Origin: Acinetobacter calcoaceticus
GTDB taxonomy: Bacteria; Pseudomonadota; Gammaproteobacteria; Pseudomonadales; Moraxellaceae
NCBI RefSeq assembly: GCF_016508255.1
Contig: NZ_JADVKT010000007.1
Location: 62,001 to 126,000 of the forward strand
Direction: 5' to 3'
DNA length: 64,000 nt
Shown here: positions 17,886-26,682 of the stretch, piece after piece
Numbering within the stretch: position 1 is the stretch's first letter
Layout: each line of letters starts with the position of its first letter
Translations under genes and position numbers: made by a program
The notes under the pieces: generated by a model
What the model was told of the DNA's origin: nothing
What the model saw: the letters and a program-made list of their open reading frames with translations, nothing else
Database searches by the model: none

Positions 17886-18117
17886 ATGGTCAACTCCTTA
17901 AAAAATGGAGTCCTACCACCAAGTCACCGTCAATTGATTATGGTGGTAGAACGAAAGGGGGTTGACAGACTGGAGCTCATAGACCCAGCACGCACGGGGC
18001 GTCCCCCTCCCGTCCTACCGCAAAGAAAGGGGACGCAAGGGTCTAACGAATTATAGTAGAACTACAATCCGCTATGAGCTTACGGTCTGTCAAAACCGTC
18101 TGGCAATGTAGGCCAGC
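17886..18117 (+). ncRNA. GC-rich, highly structured RNA, unassigned
   Basis: A GC-rich island in very AT-rich DNA with nested long helices: ACTCC/GGAGT (17893/17907), CTACCACC/GGTGGTAG (17913/17942), TTGACAGAC/GTCTGTCAA (17962/18085), AGCTCATAG/CTATGAGCT (17974/18072), AGACCC/GGGTCT (17981/18039), GCGTCCCC/GGGGACGC (17999/18029) and CTGGC/GCCAG (18100/18112). Two alternatives compete with the closing helix: GTCAAC/GTTGAC (17888/17961) and ACGGT/ACCGT (18082/18095). I cannot assign it to an RNA family I know. The strand is chosen because the next gene downstream is on plus; the fold exists on both strands. It could be a free RNA or a leader of the gene at 18335. Confidence 0.65.
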
Positions 18118-18334
18118 AACGAAATAATAATCGGTGATTTTAATTACGTCAATTTAATATTTAAAATATTTTTGATTTAATAATAAAACTAAATAGATTT
18201 TAAAATAACAATATTATTATTAACTTTTTATTTATATTCGATGAGAAAAAATAATAAATATAGAAATATTTTGCCAGTTCCAAAAAAGAACTTGATTGTT
18301 AAGATCTATTTTTGTCGTTTTTATAGAGATAAGA

Positions 18335-19564
18335 ATGGAACGAGTTGTCATCACAGGTATGGGAATTAATTCTTGTATTGGAAATACATTAGAGACAGTA
18401 ACCGAGTCCTTAAAAGCGGGTCGCTCGGGCATTCACTATAACGATGTCTATGAAAAACTGAATTTTCGAAGTCACGTGAGCGCCACTGCCGAAATGGATT
18501 TTGAAAATATTGATCCAGAGTTAAAAAAACACATGGGCGTTTGCGCGATGTATGCCTACAACTCTGCGGTTGATGCCGTGCGACATGCCGAGCTCAATGT
18601 GAGTGATATTGCCAATAACGCTAAATATGGAATTATTGGGGGAACAGGCGGATCTTCGACCGCTTCAATTGTTGAGATGCTTTATACCTTAAAAGACCAA
18701 GGGGCAAGAGAAGTATCTCCTTATTTAGCTTCACGTTATCTTACAAATACCATTAGTTCTAACCTTTCAAATGCTTTCAATCTAAAAGGTATTTCTCAAT
18801 CAATTGCCAGTGCATGTGCAACTTCGGCAGATGCAATTGGATATGCATTTCACCTCATTGCTTCTGGCAAACAAGACCTCATGTTGGCAGGCGGTGGCGA
18901 AGAAGACCACTGGTCTCAAACAGCAATATTCGATGCGATGGGCGCCTTATGCTCTAAATATAACGATGCGCCTGAAACAGCTTCAAGACCATATTCAAAA
19001 GATAACGATGGCTTTGTAATCGCTGGCGGCGGCGGCATGGTGGTTTTGGAATCTTTAAGTCATGCTCAAAAGCGCGGAGCAAAAATTTTGGCAGAAGTGG
19101 TTGCCTATGCTGCAAATAGTGACGGTGCCGATATGGTGGCCCCAAGTGGTGAAGGCGCGACCCGTTGCATCAAACTGGCACTCGCAGAAGCCAAGCAAAA
19201 CGGCTCAGACACCATCGACTATATCAACACGCATGGCACTTCAACGCCAGCAGGCGACATTCCCGAACTATTAGCCATAGAAAGAGCTTTTGGCAGTGAA
19301 AAAGTACCGCCGCTCAGTTCAACCAAGTCTATGACTGGGCACAGTTTAGGAGCAGCCGGCGTACACGAAGCCATTTATTCTATTTTAATGCTGCAAAATA
19401 ACTTTATCGCGCCGAGTATTAATATTACCGAATTGCGCGAAGAAGCTAAAAAGTTCGATATTGTCCAAACGAGCCGAGAAACCGAACTAAAAACAGTCAT
19501 GAGTAATAGCTTTGGTTTTGGTGGCGTAAATACCTGTCTTGTTTTTAGAAAATGGGAAGGATAA
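18335..19564 (+). CDS. Beta-ketoacyl-ACP synthase (FabB-like)
   Basis: Thiolase-fold condensing enzyme that joins malonyl-ACP to an acyl chain. The start at 18335 (MERVVITGMGINS) gives 409 residues, as in FabB. The Cys-His-His triad is complete: Cys161 in SACATSAD, His300 in NTHGTSTPAGD and His336 in SMTGHSLGAAG, with Lys331; spacing matches E. coli FabB (163, 298, 333). No other fatty acid gene is adjacent, so it may be the housekeeping KAS I or a specialised copy. It lies ~215 bp downstream of the structured RNA with no terminator between. Confidence 0.88.
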   Translation: MERVVITGMGINSCIGNTLETVTESLKAGRSGIHYNDVYEKLNFRSHVSATAEMDFENIDPELKKHMGVCAMYAYNSAVDAVRHAELNVSDIANNAKYGIIGGTGGSSTASIVEMLYTLKDQGAREVSPYLASRYLTNTISSNLSNAFNLKGISQSIASACATSADAIGYAFHLIASGKQDLMLAGGGEEDHWSQTAIFDAMGALCSKYNDAPETASRPYSKDNDGFVIAGGGGMVVLESLSHAQKRGAKILAEVVAYAANSDGADMVAPSGEGATRCIKLALAEAKQNGSDTIDYINTHGTSTPAGDIPELLAIERAFGSEKVPPLSSTKSMTGHSLGAAGVHEAIYSILMLQNNFIAPSINITELREEAKKFDIVQTSRETELKTVMSNSFGFGGVNTCLVFRKWEG

Positions 19565-20018
19565 TTTAAACTCGAAAATATGTGAGCCTGATAAAAACAA
19601 TAAAATAGGTCTTGCATACATTTTGATAAGTGGTGGGAATTAATTACTTTATGAAAGACGCTATCTCACAAACAACGTAGAAGTGAATGTTTTTACTCTT
19701 AAATTTGTTAATTTTTATGTGTGTAGTTGTTTGAAATTATTTGGTTTTTTATGAAAATATTTTATGGCTTAAATAGATTTACGCTAAGTTGCAATAAGCA
19801 TTAATTATACTACGCCCAGCTATATCATTTAAACGTCTACACGTAATTTACAACGTACTAAAATGATCTGATTTTACTTTTGATATACCTGCTTAATAAG
19901 AAAACAACGTAAAACTGCATATTGAGACTAGTTACATTTTGAAAATGAGTATAGGTAGACAGATTAGTCTTTATTTAATTAAAATAAGGCTTAAATATAA
20001 GTTTGATTGATAATAAAA
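19565..20018. other. AT-rich gap between KAS and vgrG
   Basis: No gene, hairpin terminator or repeat stands out. It should hold the vgrG promoter. Confidence 0.4.
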
Positions 20019-22832
20019 ATGCAGATGAGTGTGTCGAGTATATTGGAACGTTTAGGCCTTGTTTCACAAAATCGTGCTGTTCATATCCAGTTCTCAAATC
20101 AGTCTTTAAATCAGCAAGTCTTCTTGCAACGTATTGAAGGCGAACATACGCTCAACCAAGGCAGCGTTGCTGAATTGCTGTGCCTGTCGACCAACGCACA
20201 TATTGCATTAAAACAATTTATTGGCTGTCAGGTTGCCATCGATCAGGTGACGGATGCAGGCCAATTTTTTAGAACGACGGGTATTATTACCGAAGCGAGC
20301 CAAGGTCAAAGTGACGGCTCACTCACCATTTATAATTTAACTTTAAAAGACCCAACTGCACTCTGGCATAAACGCCGCAACAGCCGCGTGTTTATGAATA
20401 AAAGCGTGCGCGATATTGGCGAAATTTTGTTTAAAGAATGGCAAGGCAAAAGCCCGCTGTTTGCTTCAAGCTTAACCCTTGATACATCTGGTTTAAGCAA
20501 AGACTATGATGTGCGTCCATTTGTGATGCAGTCTAATGAAAGCGATTATGACTTTTTAACTCGACTTTGGCGTAGCGAAGGCATTAACTGGTTAGTCGAT
20601 GAATCACAACTTTTAGTCGCTGACTCGAATGTTTCTATCCAGCCGCAAGTCTTACGTTTAATTGACGAGAATCAAAATTATAAAGCCCTTGAACGCCGTA
20701 ACTTACGCTACCAACGCAGCAGCGCGACAGAACAGTTCGATACCATTACCCAAGTCAAGGCAGAGCGTAGCTTACAGCCGACGTCGGTTCATGTGCAACG
20801 CTGGCAAGCCGATGCCCTTCAACAAGAAGAAGGCAGTGGCAGCGTACAAGGTACGCAGAAACACAGCGAACACTATGACAATGCCAGTCTGAATCTTGAA
20901 GATGCATGGCATGTTAGCCCTGCATGGATGCAGGACTTAAAAGGTGAAGACCAAGCCACCGCTTCAGGCAATAGTCAGATTGAACAGTTCAATCAGAACA
21001 TTAATGCCTACCATCACCTGACTTCAAAACAATTTACCGTTTCAGGTAACGTCCGTGATGCGCAGGTGGGTTACTGGTTTGAGCTGAATGACCACCCAGA
21101 ACTCGACCAGCATGACAGTGCCGATAAAGAGTTCTTGATCTTAAGCAAGCACTACTATAACCAGAATAATTTACCGAAAGAATTACAACAGCAGCTTGAG
21201 CGCCTATTACCACAAAACAAACTCAAGGCAGCCGAACTCGACACACAAAACCCTGAGCAGCGCCACTTTGCTGAACTCAATGTCATTCGACGCAACATTA
21301 AAGCTGTCCCAGAATATAATCCGCTACAGCACCGTCCGGAAGCTTACCCGCAGCGCGCTAAAGTGGTGGGCTTGGAAGGCGAAAGCATTCATGTCGACCA
21401 GTGGGGACGCATTAAAGTCCGCTTCCTGTTTACCCGAGCCGACGACCATAGCCATGATGGTGGAGCAGGCAGTAACGACAATGACACTGACTCGGCTTGG
21501 GTGGACGTACTAACCCCATGGGCAGGTGCCGGTTATGGTGCGCGCTTCTTGCCTCGCGTGGGTGAGATCGTAGTGATCGATTTCTTTGACGGCAACATTG
21601 ACCGCCCATTTGTGGTGGGACGTATTCACGAAGCCGAACGTCACCCAACCCAGTTCGACCAAAAAGGTCAGCTACCTGATACTAAAAAACTTAGCGGCAT
21701 TCGCTCAGAAGAAGTCGACGGCAAAGGCTTTAACCAGCTTCGATTTGATGACACGACAGGCCAAATCAGTGCCCAGCTACAAAGTAGTCATGCAGCCAGC
21801 CAGCTCAACTTGGGTAACTTAAGCCACCCAAAAGACAAGGCGGAAAGCGAGGGCCGAGGTGAAGGTTTTGAACTCAGAACTGACCAGTGGGGTGCGGTAC
21901 GAGCTGGCAGTGGCTTACTTATTAGTACCCACAAACAAGACCAAGCTCAAGGCGTACACCTTGATGCAAATGAAGCCAAGCAACAAATCGAAGGCGGCCT
22001 TAACAATGCCAAGGCACTCAGTGAAGTTGCCAAAAATCAGCAAACTGACCCGTTAGAAAATTTAGAAAACCTAAAATCGTTTATTGAAAAACTTGAGCAG
22101 CAAGACAACGCAAAAGCCAAAACCTTTAAAGAGGCGATCATGTTACTGGCAAGCCCAAATAGCATCGCGCTGAGCAGTAACGAAGACATTCACTTAAGTG
22201 CAGATGGGCAGCTCAACCAAACTGCGGGCGACAGCATTAACCTATCGACCCAAAAGAACCTGATCGCACATGCCCAAAACAAAATCAGCCTTTTTGCCGC
22301 GCAAGAAGGGGCGAGACTCTATGCAGGCAAAGGTAAAGTCGAAATACAAGCACAAGGTGACGGAGCAGATTTAATTGCCCGTAAAGCTGTTCAGGTGATT
22401 TCGACCGAAGACAAAATTGAAGCGACCGCCGCCAAGGAAATTGTACTTACCGCAGGCGGCTCTCAAGTCAGAATTACCGGTTCTGGTATTTTTATGACTA
22501 CGGGCGGCAAGTTTGAGGTGAAGGCAGGGCAGCATAAGTTTATGGGGGGCGCTGAGGTAGGTATGAACCTTCAAGGGTTACCCGCTTATGAAACCTATAA
22601 TGAGAGATTCAAGATGTTCTTGCCGTCAGGTGAACCACTTTCATTTGTTGATTACAAGATATCTTCTGAAGGTAAAGAAATTTTTGCTAATTCAGATAAG
22701 AAAGGACAAACCAAAGAAATACATAGTCCTAAAGAACAGGGGCTTAAACTCGATTTGTTATGGTTGGATCTAGAAACAGTAGATGAGACTGAAATTTGGG
22801 TAGATCCAGCGCAAGGAAGTAAAAATGTCTAG
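20019..22832 (+). CDS. vgrG: Type VI secretion spike protein VgrG
   Basis: Trimeric tip of the T6SS tube that carries effectors. About 937 residues. The N-terminal gp27-like region is followed by the gp5-like OB domain (VDQWGRIKVRFLF, WVDVLTPWAGAGYGARFLPRVGEIVVIDFFDGNIDRPFVVGR split over the domain) and then the DUF2345-type beta-helix (about 600-830). A ~75-residue C-terminal extension after the helix probably docks the cargo encoded next. The ATG at 20019 is preferred to the upstream TTG; an ATG at 20025 is also possible. The stop overlaps the effector start by 8 bp. Confidence 0.93.
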   Translation: MQMSVSSILERLGLVSQNRAVHIQFSNQSLNQQVFLQRIEGEHTLNQGSVAELLCLSTNAHIALKQFIGCQVAIDQVTDAGQFFRTTGIITEASQGQSDGSLTIYNLTLKDPTALWHKRRNSRVFMNKSVRDIGEILFKEWQGKSPLFASSLTLDTSGLSKDYDVRPFVMQSNESDYDFLTRLWRSEGINWLVDESQLLVADSNVSIQPQVLRLIDENQNYKALERRNLRYQRSSATEQFDTITQVKAERSLQPTSVHVQRWQADALQQEEGSGSVQGTQKHSEHYDNASLNLEDAWHVSPAWMQDLKGEDQATASGNSQIEQFNQNINAYHHLTSKQFTVSGNVRDAQVGYWFELNDHPELDQHDSADKEFLILSKHYYNQNNLPKELQQQLERLLPQNKLKAAELDTQNPEQRHFAELNVIRRNIKAVPEYNPLQHRPEAYPQRAKVVGLEGESIHVDQWGRIKVRFLFTRADDHSHDGGAGSNDNDTDSAWVDVLTPWAGAGYGARFLPRVGEIVVIDFFDGNIDRPFVVGRIHEAERHPTQFDQKGQLPDTKKLSGIRSEEVDGKGFNQLRFDDTTGQISAQLQSSHAASQLNLGNLSHPKDKAESEGRGEGFELRTDQWGAVRAGSGLLISTHKQDQAQGVHLDANEAKQQIEGGLNNAKALSEVAKNQQTDPLENLENLKSFIEKLEQQDNAKAKTFKEAIMLLASPNSIALSSNEDIHLSADGQLNQTAGDSINLSTQKNLIAHAQNKISLFAAQEGARLYAGKGKVEIQAQGDGADLIARKAVQVISTEDKIEATAAKEIVLTAGGSQVRITGSGIFMTTGGKFEVKAGQHKFMGGAEVGMNLQGLPAYETYNERFKMFLPSGEPLSFVDYKISSEGKEIFANSDKKGQTKEIHSPKEQGLKLDLLWLDLETVDETEIWVDPAQGSKNV

Positions 22833-23919
22833 TAGTTTAGATTGGAACAGTAAAACAAACATAAGTGAACATAGTTGTAAGGATGCTCACTGTGATTGTT
22901 TAACATTTTGGGAAATATATCAGCAAGAAGCGATCAAGAGATTATCTAACTTACAAAAAGCGAATAACTATAAACTTGAGCCAGGATATGAGGCAAGAGC
23001 AAGAAGAATCGCCTCAGTATATGCCAAAATATTTTTAGAAATAGAGCTCGGTGGGAATAAAAATCTTCTAGGACGATATTATTGGATGGGCTTAGGAGCT
23101 TTTGCCTCAAAAACTGTTGCAACTATATTCAAGCATTGGGGGAGTCTGCTTGGCTATAATGTCGGTGTGCAAGAGGCTATAAATCTTTTTGCTCGTGGTA
23201 ATTTGTGGTTGTTTATGGATATTGCCCCTTGGCATTTAGCGTGGAGTGCATCTTCAGAATCTTTTAAGAGTTGTAAAGGTACGCGAGATACTAGTACATT
23301 CAAATTTGTTAAACCAGCATTAATGAATTTGCCATGGTCATCGTGTTTACCTAGTATTAATAATTTAAATGTGACGAAAGAAATTAATGATGCTTTTACT
23401 CTATTACCTGCCATTGAGAAAGCTTTTTTGAATGGAAGTGATGAGAAAAGTAAATATAGAAAAGCGAGTCAAAATCTATTCGATCATATGATGGCTATTG
23501 CAGTACAGGAACAACATAATATTCTTCAAGTCGTTGTTTGGGAAAATACATCAGTTAAATTTGGCGCGTGGATGCAACGTTGGTTTATAGGTATGCCAGA
23601 TGCCACACTTGTTCTATCAAGTGATTATAGTGTAGACGCGGTAAAAAAGAATTGGTTTGGTAATTATACAGGTAGTAAAGCTGATCAATTAGTAGAGTTA
23701 AAAGAGGATGTTTACATTGCTCCTCTCAAGGATACGATTGCTGAAGATTATGATAGTCGTATGAAATGGATTGGTAAAGCAGCTGAAAAATATCACCGTT
23801 TAATGCTTGATGAAAAAGGTCGGCCATTTTTACAACAAGAATTGAAAACCATTTCTAAATGGGGAAATAGTAAAGCCGATTTTAAAATACATTCAAGTAG
23901 TAATGAAGGGAAGGTGTGA
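22825..23919 (+). CDS. Putative T6SS cargo effector, unknown activity
   Basis: I do not recognise a toxin domain. The 364-residue protein starts inside vgrG and is followed by a lipoprotein gene, the standard effector/immunity layout. An N-terminal cysteine/histidine cluster (HSCKDAHCDC, residues 16-25) could bind metal. The YEARARRIASVYAKIFLE helix and the hydrophobic YYWMGLGAFASKTV and ARGNLWLFMDIAPWHLAW segments (about 90-145) are the most conserved-looking parts. Base composition is lower in GC than vgrG, consistent with a swapped cargo. A periplasmic target is inferred from the lipoprotein partner. Confidence 0.65.
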   Translation: MSSSLDWNSKTNISEHSCKDAHCDCLTFWEIYQQEAIKRLSNLQKANNYKLEPGYEARARRIASVYAKIFLEIELGGNKNLLGRYYWMGLGAFASKTVATIFKHWGSLLGYNVGVQEAINLFARGNLWLFMDIAPWHLAWSASSESFKSCKGTRDTSTFKFVKPALMNLPWSSCLPSINNLNVTKEINDAFTLLPAIEKAFLNGSDEKSKYRKASQNLFDHMMAIAVQEQHNILQVVVWENTSVKFGAWMQRWFIGMPDATLVLSSDYSVDAVKKNWFGNYTGSKADQLVELKEDVYIAPLKDTIAEDYDSRMKWIGKAAEKYHRLMLDEKGRPFLQQELKTISKWGNSKADFKIHSSSNEGKV

Positions 23920-23944
23920 TGCTAGACAAGGCTGGAAACTTATC

Positions 23945-24832
23945 ATGAAAAACTATTTATCTTTATTTATCTGCATTATTACATGCATCTTTTTAACTTC
24001 TTGTAAGCCCGCAAATAACACTACCCAAGGAAATAAGTCGATGAACCAAAATCAAGATGTAATAGCCCTTCATTTTGGTGAACAAGGCATGCAGGATTTT
24101 AGTAAAAATAGTACTACGCCAGTTGATCGTCAGCCTGCAGGGATGAATTTTTTATCATTAGATTGGACTCCACCAAAACTAGGTCGAGTACGTATATTTA
24201 GTGAAAAGAGTAATTTAGAAATAGAAAATGTGATCAGTGTGCTAGGTACACAAGTAGCTCGACGAAGCAATGATGGTATTCAAATCATGGACATTAATGC
24301 TAGCTTACATCCAAATGAATATACCACGAGCCAAGAGGCTTATACTGCTTATACTAAATTAGTGCATCAGATTAATGACAAACAATGGAAACAGTATTTT
24401 TTACCTTTTAGTGCTCGAATTGATAAACAAGATAATTTAAAGCATATGAATGAAACCATGGGTGAGGTTATAGATCCAACTTATATCTTAAGTTTTAAAG
24501 AATGGCAGGATGTTCTTTCGAAAACAAATAGGTTGGTATTTAACTTATATAATGGAGATGTAGAGTTGGGTATTAGTCTTCGACAGACCTATAAAGATGA
24601 TAAAAAAGAACAGTATATGGTGAGGTATAGCTTTGAGAACTTTAAATATGCAGGTCGAAATGCTATCTCTGATTCAGATAAGATGAATTTAGAGCAGTTA
24701 AAGCAAGCATTTGAAGCTGAAGTTGCCAATAATAAGAAAGCACGTAAAACTGAAGAAAATAATATGAAAAAAGAGGGTTATCATATAGATGAGAGCTATA
24801 TAGACCCAGACATTTGGCCTTATGTAAAATAA
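23945..24832 (+). CDS. Putative lipoprotein immunity protein of the T6SS effector
   Basis: The start at 23945 (MKNYLSLFICII) gives 295 residues with a lipoprotein signal ending in the lipobox LTSC, cysteine at about residue 20. The mature protein is soluble and has no recognised enzyme motif; the segment WTPPKLGRVRIFSE and the lysine-rich C-terminus are notable. Lipid-anchored immunity proteins guard against periplasm-acting effectors. It follows the effector by 25 bp. A frame-compatible start at 23903 would destroy the signal peptide and is rejected. Confidence 0.65.
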   Translation: MKNYLSLFICIITCIFLTSCKPANNTTQGNKSMNQNQDVIALHFGEQGMQDFSKNSTTPVDRQPAGMNFLSLDWTPPKLGRVRIFSEKSNLEIENVISVLGTQVARRSNDGIQIMDINASLHPNEYTTSQEAYTAYTKLVHQINDKQWKQYFLPFSARIDKQDNLKHMNETMGEVIDPTYILSFKEWQDVLSKTNRLVFNLYNGDVELGISLRQTYKDDKKEQYMVRYSFENFKYAGRNAISDSDKMNLEQLKQAFEAEVANNKKARKTEENNMKKEGYHIDESYIDPDIWPYVK

Positions 24833-24880
24833 ACTGTTAGGAGCATAATAAATTATGCTCCTTCTCTCATAAGAAATGAT

Positions 24881-25582
24881 TTAAGCAGCTTGAATGGCTT
24901 CTCCACAAAGAGAAACAGTTTCTTGTTTATGTTGGTGTAGGTACCAGAACTGCTCCGCAATGGTTTTTGGATGTACCGTGTAGCTCTTATCTTCTGTACC
25001 CGGTGTTCCATCTACGAAACCGTTAACAATGACTTGGCTCACGTAAACATTTGAGTCAGCGAGACTATGAGCAAGTAAGTTAGTGGTTTTATATTGGGCG
25101 GCAGCGGTAATGGCTAAAGATGAATATTCTTTGGCAACCAAATCTATGCCCACTGCATCGAATGCGAAAATTCCATTGGTCGATAAAATACTGCCGTGAT
25201 TCTTTTCTAAATCACGTAAGCAAGCTTGTACTGTAGCAATATAGCTCGAAACGCGAATATGAAAGCTTTTGGTGAGCTCTAGTGGAGGGGTTTCTAATAT
25301 ATTGCCTTCGATATCATGGAACGCATTCCAATGAATATTTTTAATCTCTCCTAATTGATCTTTAATATGTTTAATAAGATTTGGTATGTTTTCAAGAACG
25401 GCTAAATCACATGTAAAAGCGTAAGCTTCAATACCTTGTGTTTTAAGTTCTAAAATGGCCTGTTCGAGTTTTTCAGCATTACGTGCCACTAAACCGATTT
25501 TATAGCCTTCTTTACCAAATTTATGTGCTACGGCTTTGGAAATACCTGTTCCATAACCAAAAATTATAATATTGTTGTTCAT
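24881..25582 (-). CDS. SDR-family protein with atypical active site
   Basis: Rossmann-fold short-chain dehydrogenase/reductase, 233 residues. The nucleotide loop is GYGTGIS at 9-15 and the NAD(P)-binding Arg and acidic residues follow (GLVARNAEKLEQ; CDLAVLE). The central serine lies in SILSTNGIFAF. The expected YxxxK is not in register: the region reads SSLAITAAAQYKTTNLLAHSLA, so the tyrosine and lysine positions differ from the classical family. It is divergent from the TetR gene and may belong to its regulon. Substrate unknown. Confidence 0.78.
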   Translation of the reverse strand: MNNNIIIFGYGTGISKAVAHKFGKEGYKIGLVARNAEKLEQAILELKTQGIEAYAFTCDLAVLENIPNLIKHIKDQLGEIKNIHWNAFHDIEGNILETPPLELTKSFHIRVSSYIATVQACLRDLEKNHGSILSTNGIFAFDAVGIDLVAKEYSSLAITAAAQYKTTNLLAHSLADSNVYVSQVIVNGFVDGTPGTEDKSYTVHPKTIAEQFWYLHQHKQETVSLCGEAIQAA

Positions 25583-25867
25583 TATAAAGTTCCAAAGAAA
25601 CCAATTATTTGGTTAGAAATAGTTTATAATATGTTTTTATAATGTATTCAAGCGAAAAAATTAAATCTAAAAATAATGCAGAAAGAACAAGACAAAAATA
25701 TGAAAAACAGTAATCAGTCAGTTTGGTTTGAATGGTAGATAGAATAACGGTTACTAAAATTTCGCCTTCATGAAAAACCTAGAGTGGTGGTTTTCAAGTT
25801 AAAAAAATGTTTATTGATGAAATAACTTTTTAATTTGACTTCTCAATCTTCCTATCATAAATTAATT
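25583..25867. other. Divergent SDR/TetR control region
   Basis: No gene. It holds a plus-strand promoter TTGACT (25835-25840), 17-bp spacer, TAAATT (25858-25863) for the TetR gene. Confidence 0.5.
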
Positions 25868-25881
25868 GGAACGATCGTTCC
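25868..25881. promoter_or_regulatory. TetR operator, copy 1
   Basis: Perfect palindrome GGAACGATCGTTCC just downstream of the TetR gene's -10 and 14 bp before its ATG. It recurs with one change at 26543, before the MFS transporter unit, which makes autoregulation plus repression of the transporter likely. Confidence 0.75.
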
Positions 25882-25895
25882 TGTTGGGTATATTT

Positions 25896-26480
25896 ATGCG
25901 AACCAAAGAATTTGAAACCGATGAAATTGCTGATGCAGCCATGCAGGTTTTTTGGCGCCGTGGATATGCTGCTACTTCGGTTCAAGATTTAGTAGATGGT
26001 ACGGGACTATCTAGAAGTAGCCTTTACAGTACCTTTCAAAGTAAGCAGGGGCTTTATCAAAAGGCATTACAACGCTATGAACTTTTAACCACACTTAAAA
26101 ATGTAGAGTTGTTGGCTGGTTCAGGCTCTCCAAAAGCACTCATTCGACAATTACTTCTCAATATTGTTGAAGATGAGCTAAGTGATCCAGAACACAAAGG
26201 CTGCTTGGTCGCAAATGCCTGTTTAGAACTGGCTGGACATGATGAAGAGGTCGCCGAATTTGTTATAAGTAACCTGCAAAAAATACAGCATGCTTTAGAG
26301 AATTTGTTCATTAAGGCTAAACAATCTGGTGAAATTGCTTCTACCCAAAACCCACGTGCATTAGCGAGTTTTTTTGTAAATACTATTCAAGGTTTACGTG
26401 TTCTGGGGAAAGGCAGTCCGCTTGAACAAAGAAAGCAAGCTTTAATGGATGTGGTCGAGGTTGCTTTAACCGTTTTATAA
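25896..26480 (+). CDS. TetR-family repressor
   Basis: Regulator of 194 residues from the ATG at 25896 (MRTKEFETDEI); an earlier in-frame ATG would lie upstream of the operator. The HTH is at about 24-45 (TSVQDLVDGTGLSRSSLYSTF) and the C-terminal domain is of the TetR_C type found with efflux and oxidoreductase genes. The flanking operators before this gene and before the MFS gene indicate it controls both. A 12-bp perfect stem terminator follows. The ligand is unknown. Confidence 0.87.
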   Translation: MRTKEFETDEIADAAMQVFWRRGYAATSVQDLVDGTGLSRSSLYSTFQSKQGLYQKALQRYELLTTLKNVELLAGSGSPKALIRQLLLNIVEDELSDPEHKGCLVANACLELAGHDEEVAEFVISNLQKIQHALENLFIKAKQSGEIASTQNPRALASFFVNTIQGLRVLGKGSPLEQRKQALMDVVEVALTVL

Positions 26481-26490
26481 AACTCATTTA

Positions 26491-26530
26491 AACCTTAACT
26501 ATGGTTGATCTGAATAGTTAAGGTTTTTAT
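26491..26530 (+). terminator. TetR gene terminator
   Basis: AACCTTAACTAT/ATAGTTAAGGTT, a perfect 12-bp stem with an 11-base loop, followed by TTTTAT. Confidence 0.8.
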
Positions 26531-26542
26531 TTAACTTGAATT

Positions 26543-26556
26543 GGAACGATCATTCC
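26543..26556. promoter_or_regulatory. TetR operator, copy 2
   Basis: GGAACGATCATTCC, one base from the palindrome at 25868, 34 bp before the leader ORF and transporter. Confidence 0.7.
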
Positions 26557-26589
26557 TAAATGGTAATTTTTAGTTTACATGGAGAACAA

Positions 26590-26682
26590 ATGTCTTCCCA
26601 TCCTAACCTTATAAAACAAGCATATAGCAATGCAGAGCAGAGTAAGTACGCTGCAAGCGAATTTGAGAGTAAAGCTTTATGA
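26590..26682 (+). CDS. 30-residue leader ORF coupled to the MFS gene
   Basis: A short frame (MSSHPNLIKQAYSNAEQSKY at its start) begins at an ATG preceded by GGAGAAC and ends with ATGA overlapping the transporter start. The good ribosome site belongs to this frame; the transporter itself has none of that quality, so translation is probably coupled. It may be a leader peptide or the surviving 5' end of a lost gene. No function is proposed. Confidence 0.5.
   Translation: MSSHPNLIKQAYSNAEQSKYAASEFESKAL

Noticed and set aside
17868..18056. 62-codon open frame inside the structured RNA
   Set aside because: Its sequence is dictated by the perfect helices, it is proline/arginine-rich without protein-like pattern, and the ATG has only AGAGAAA before it. 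The RNA explanation accounts for more of the sequence.
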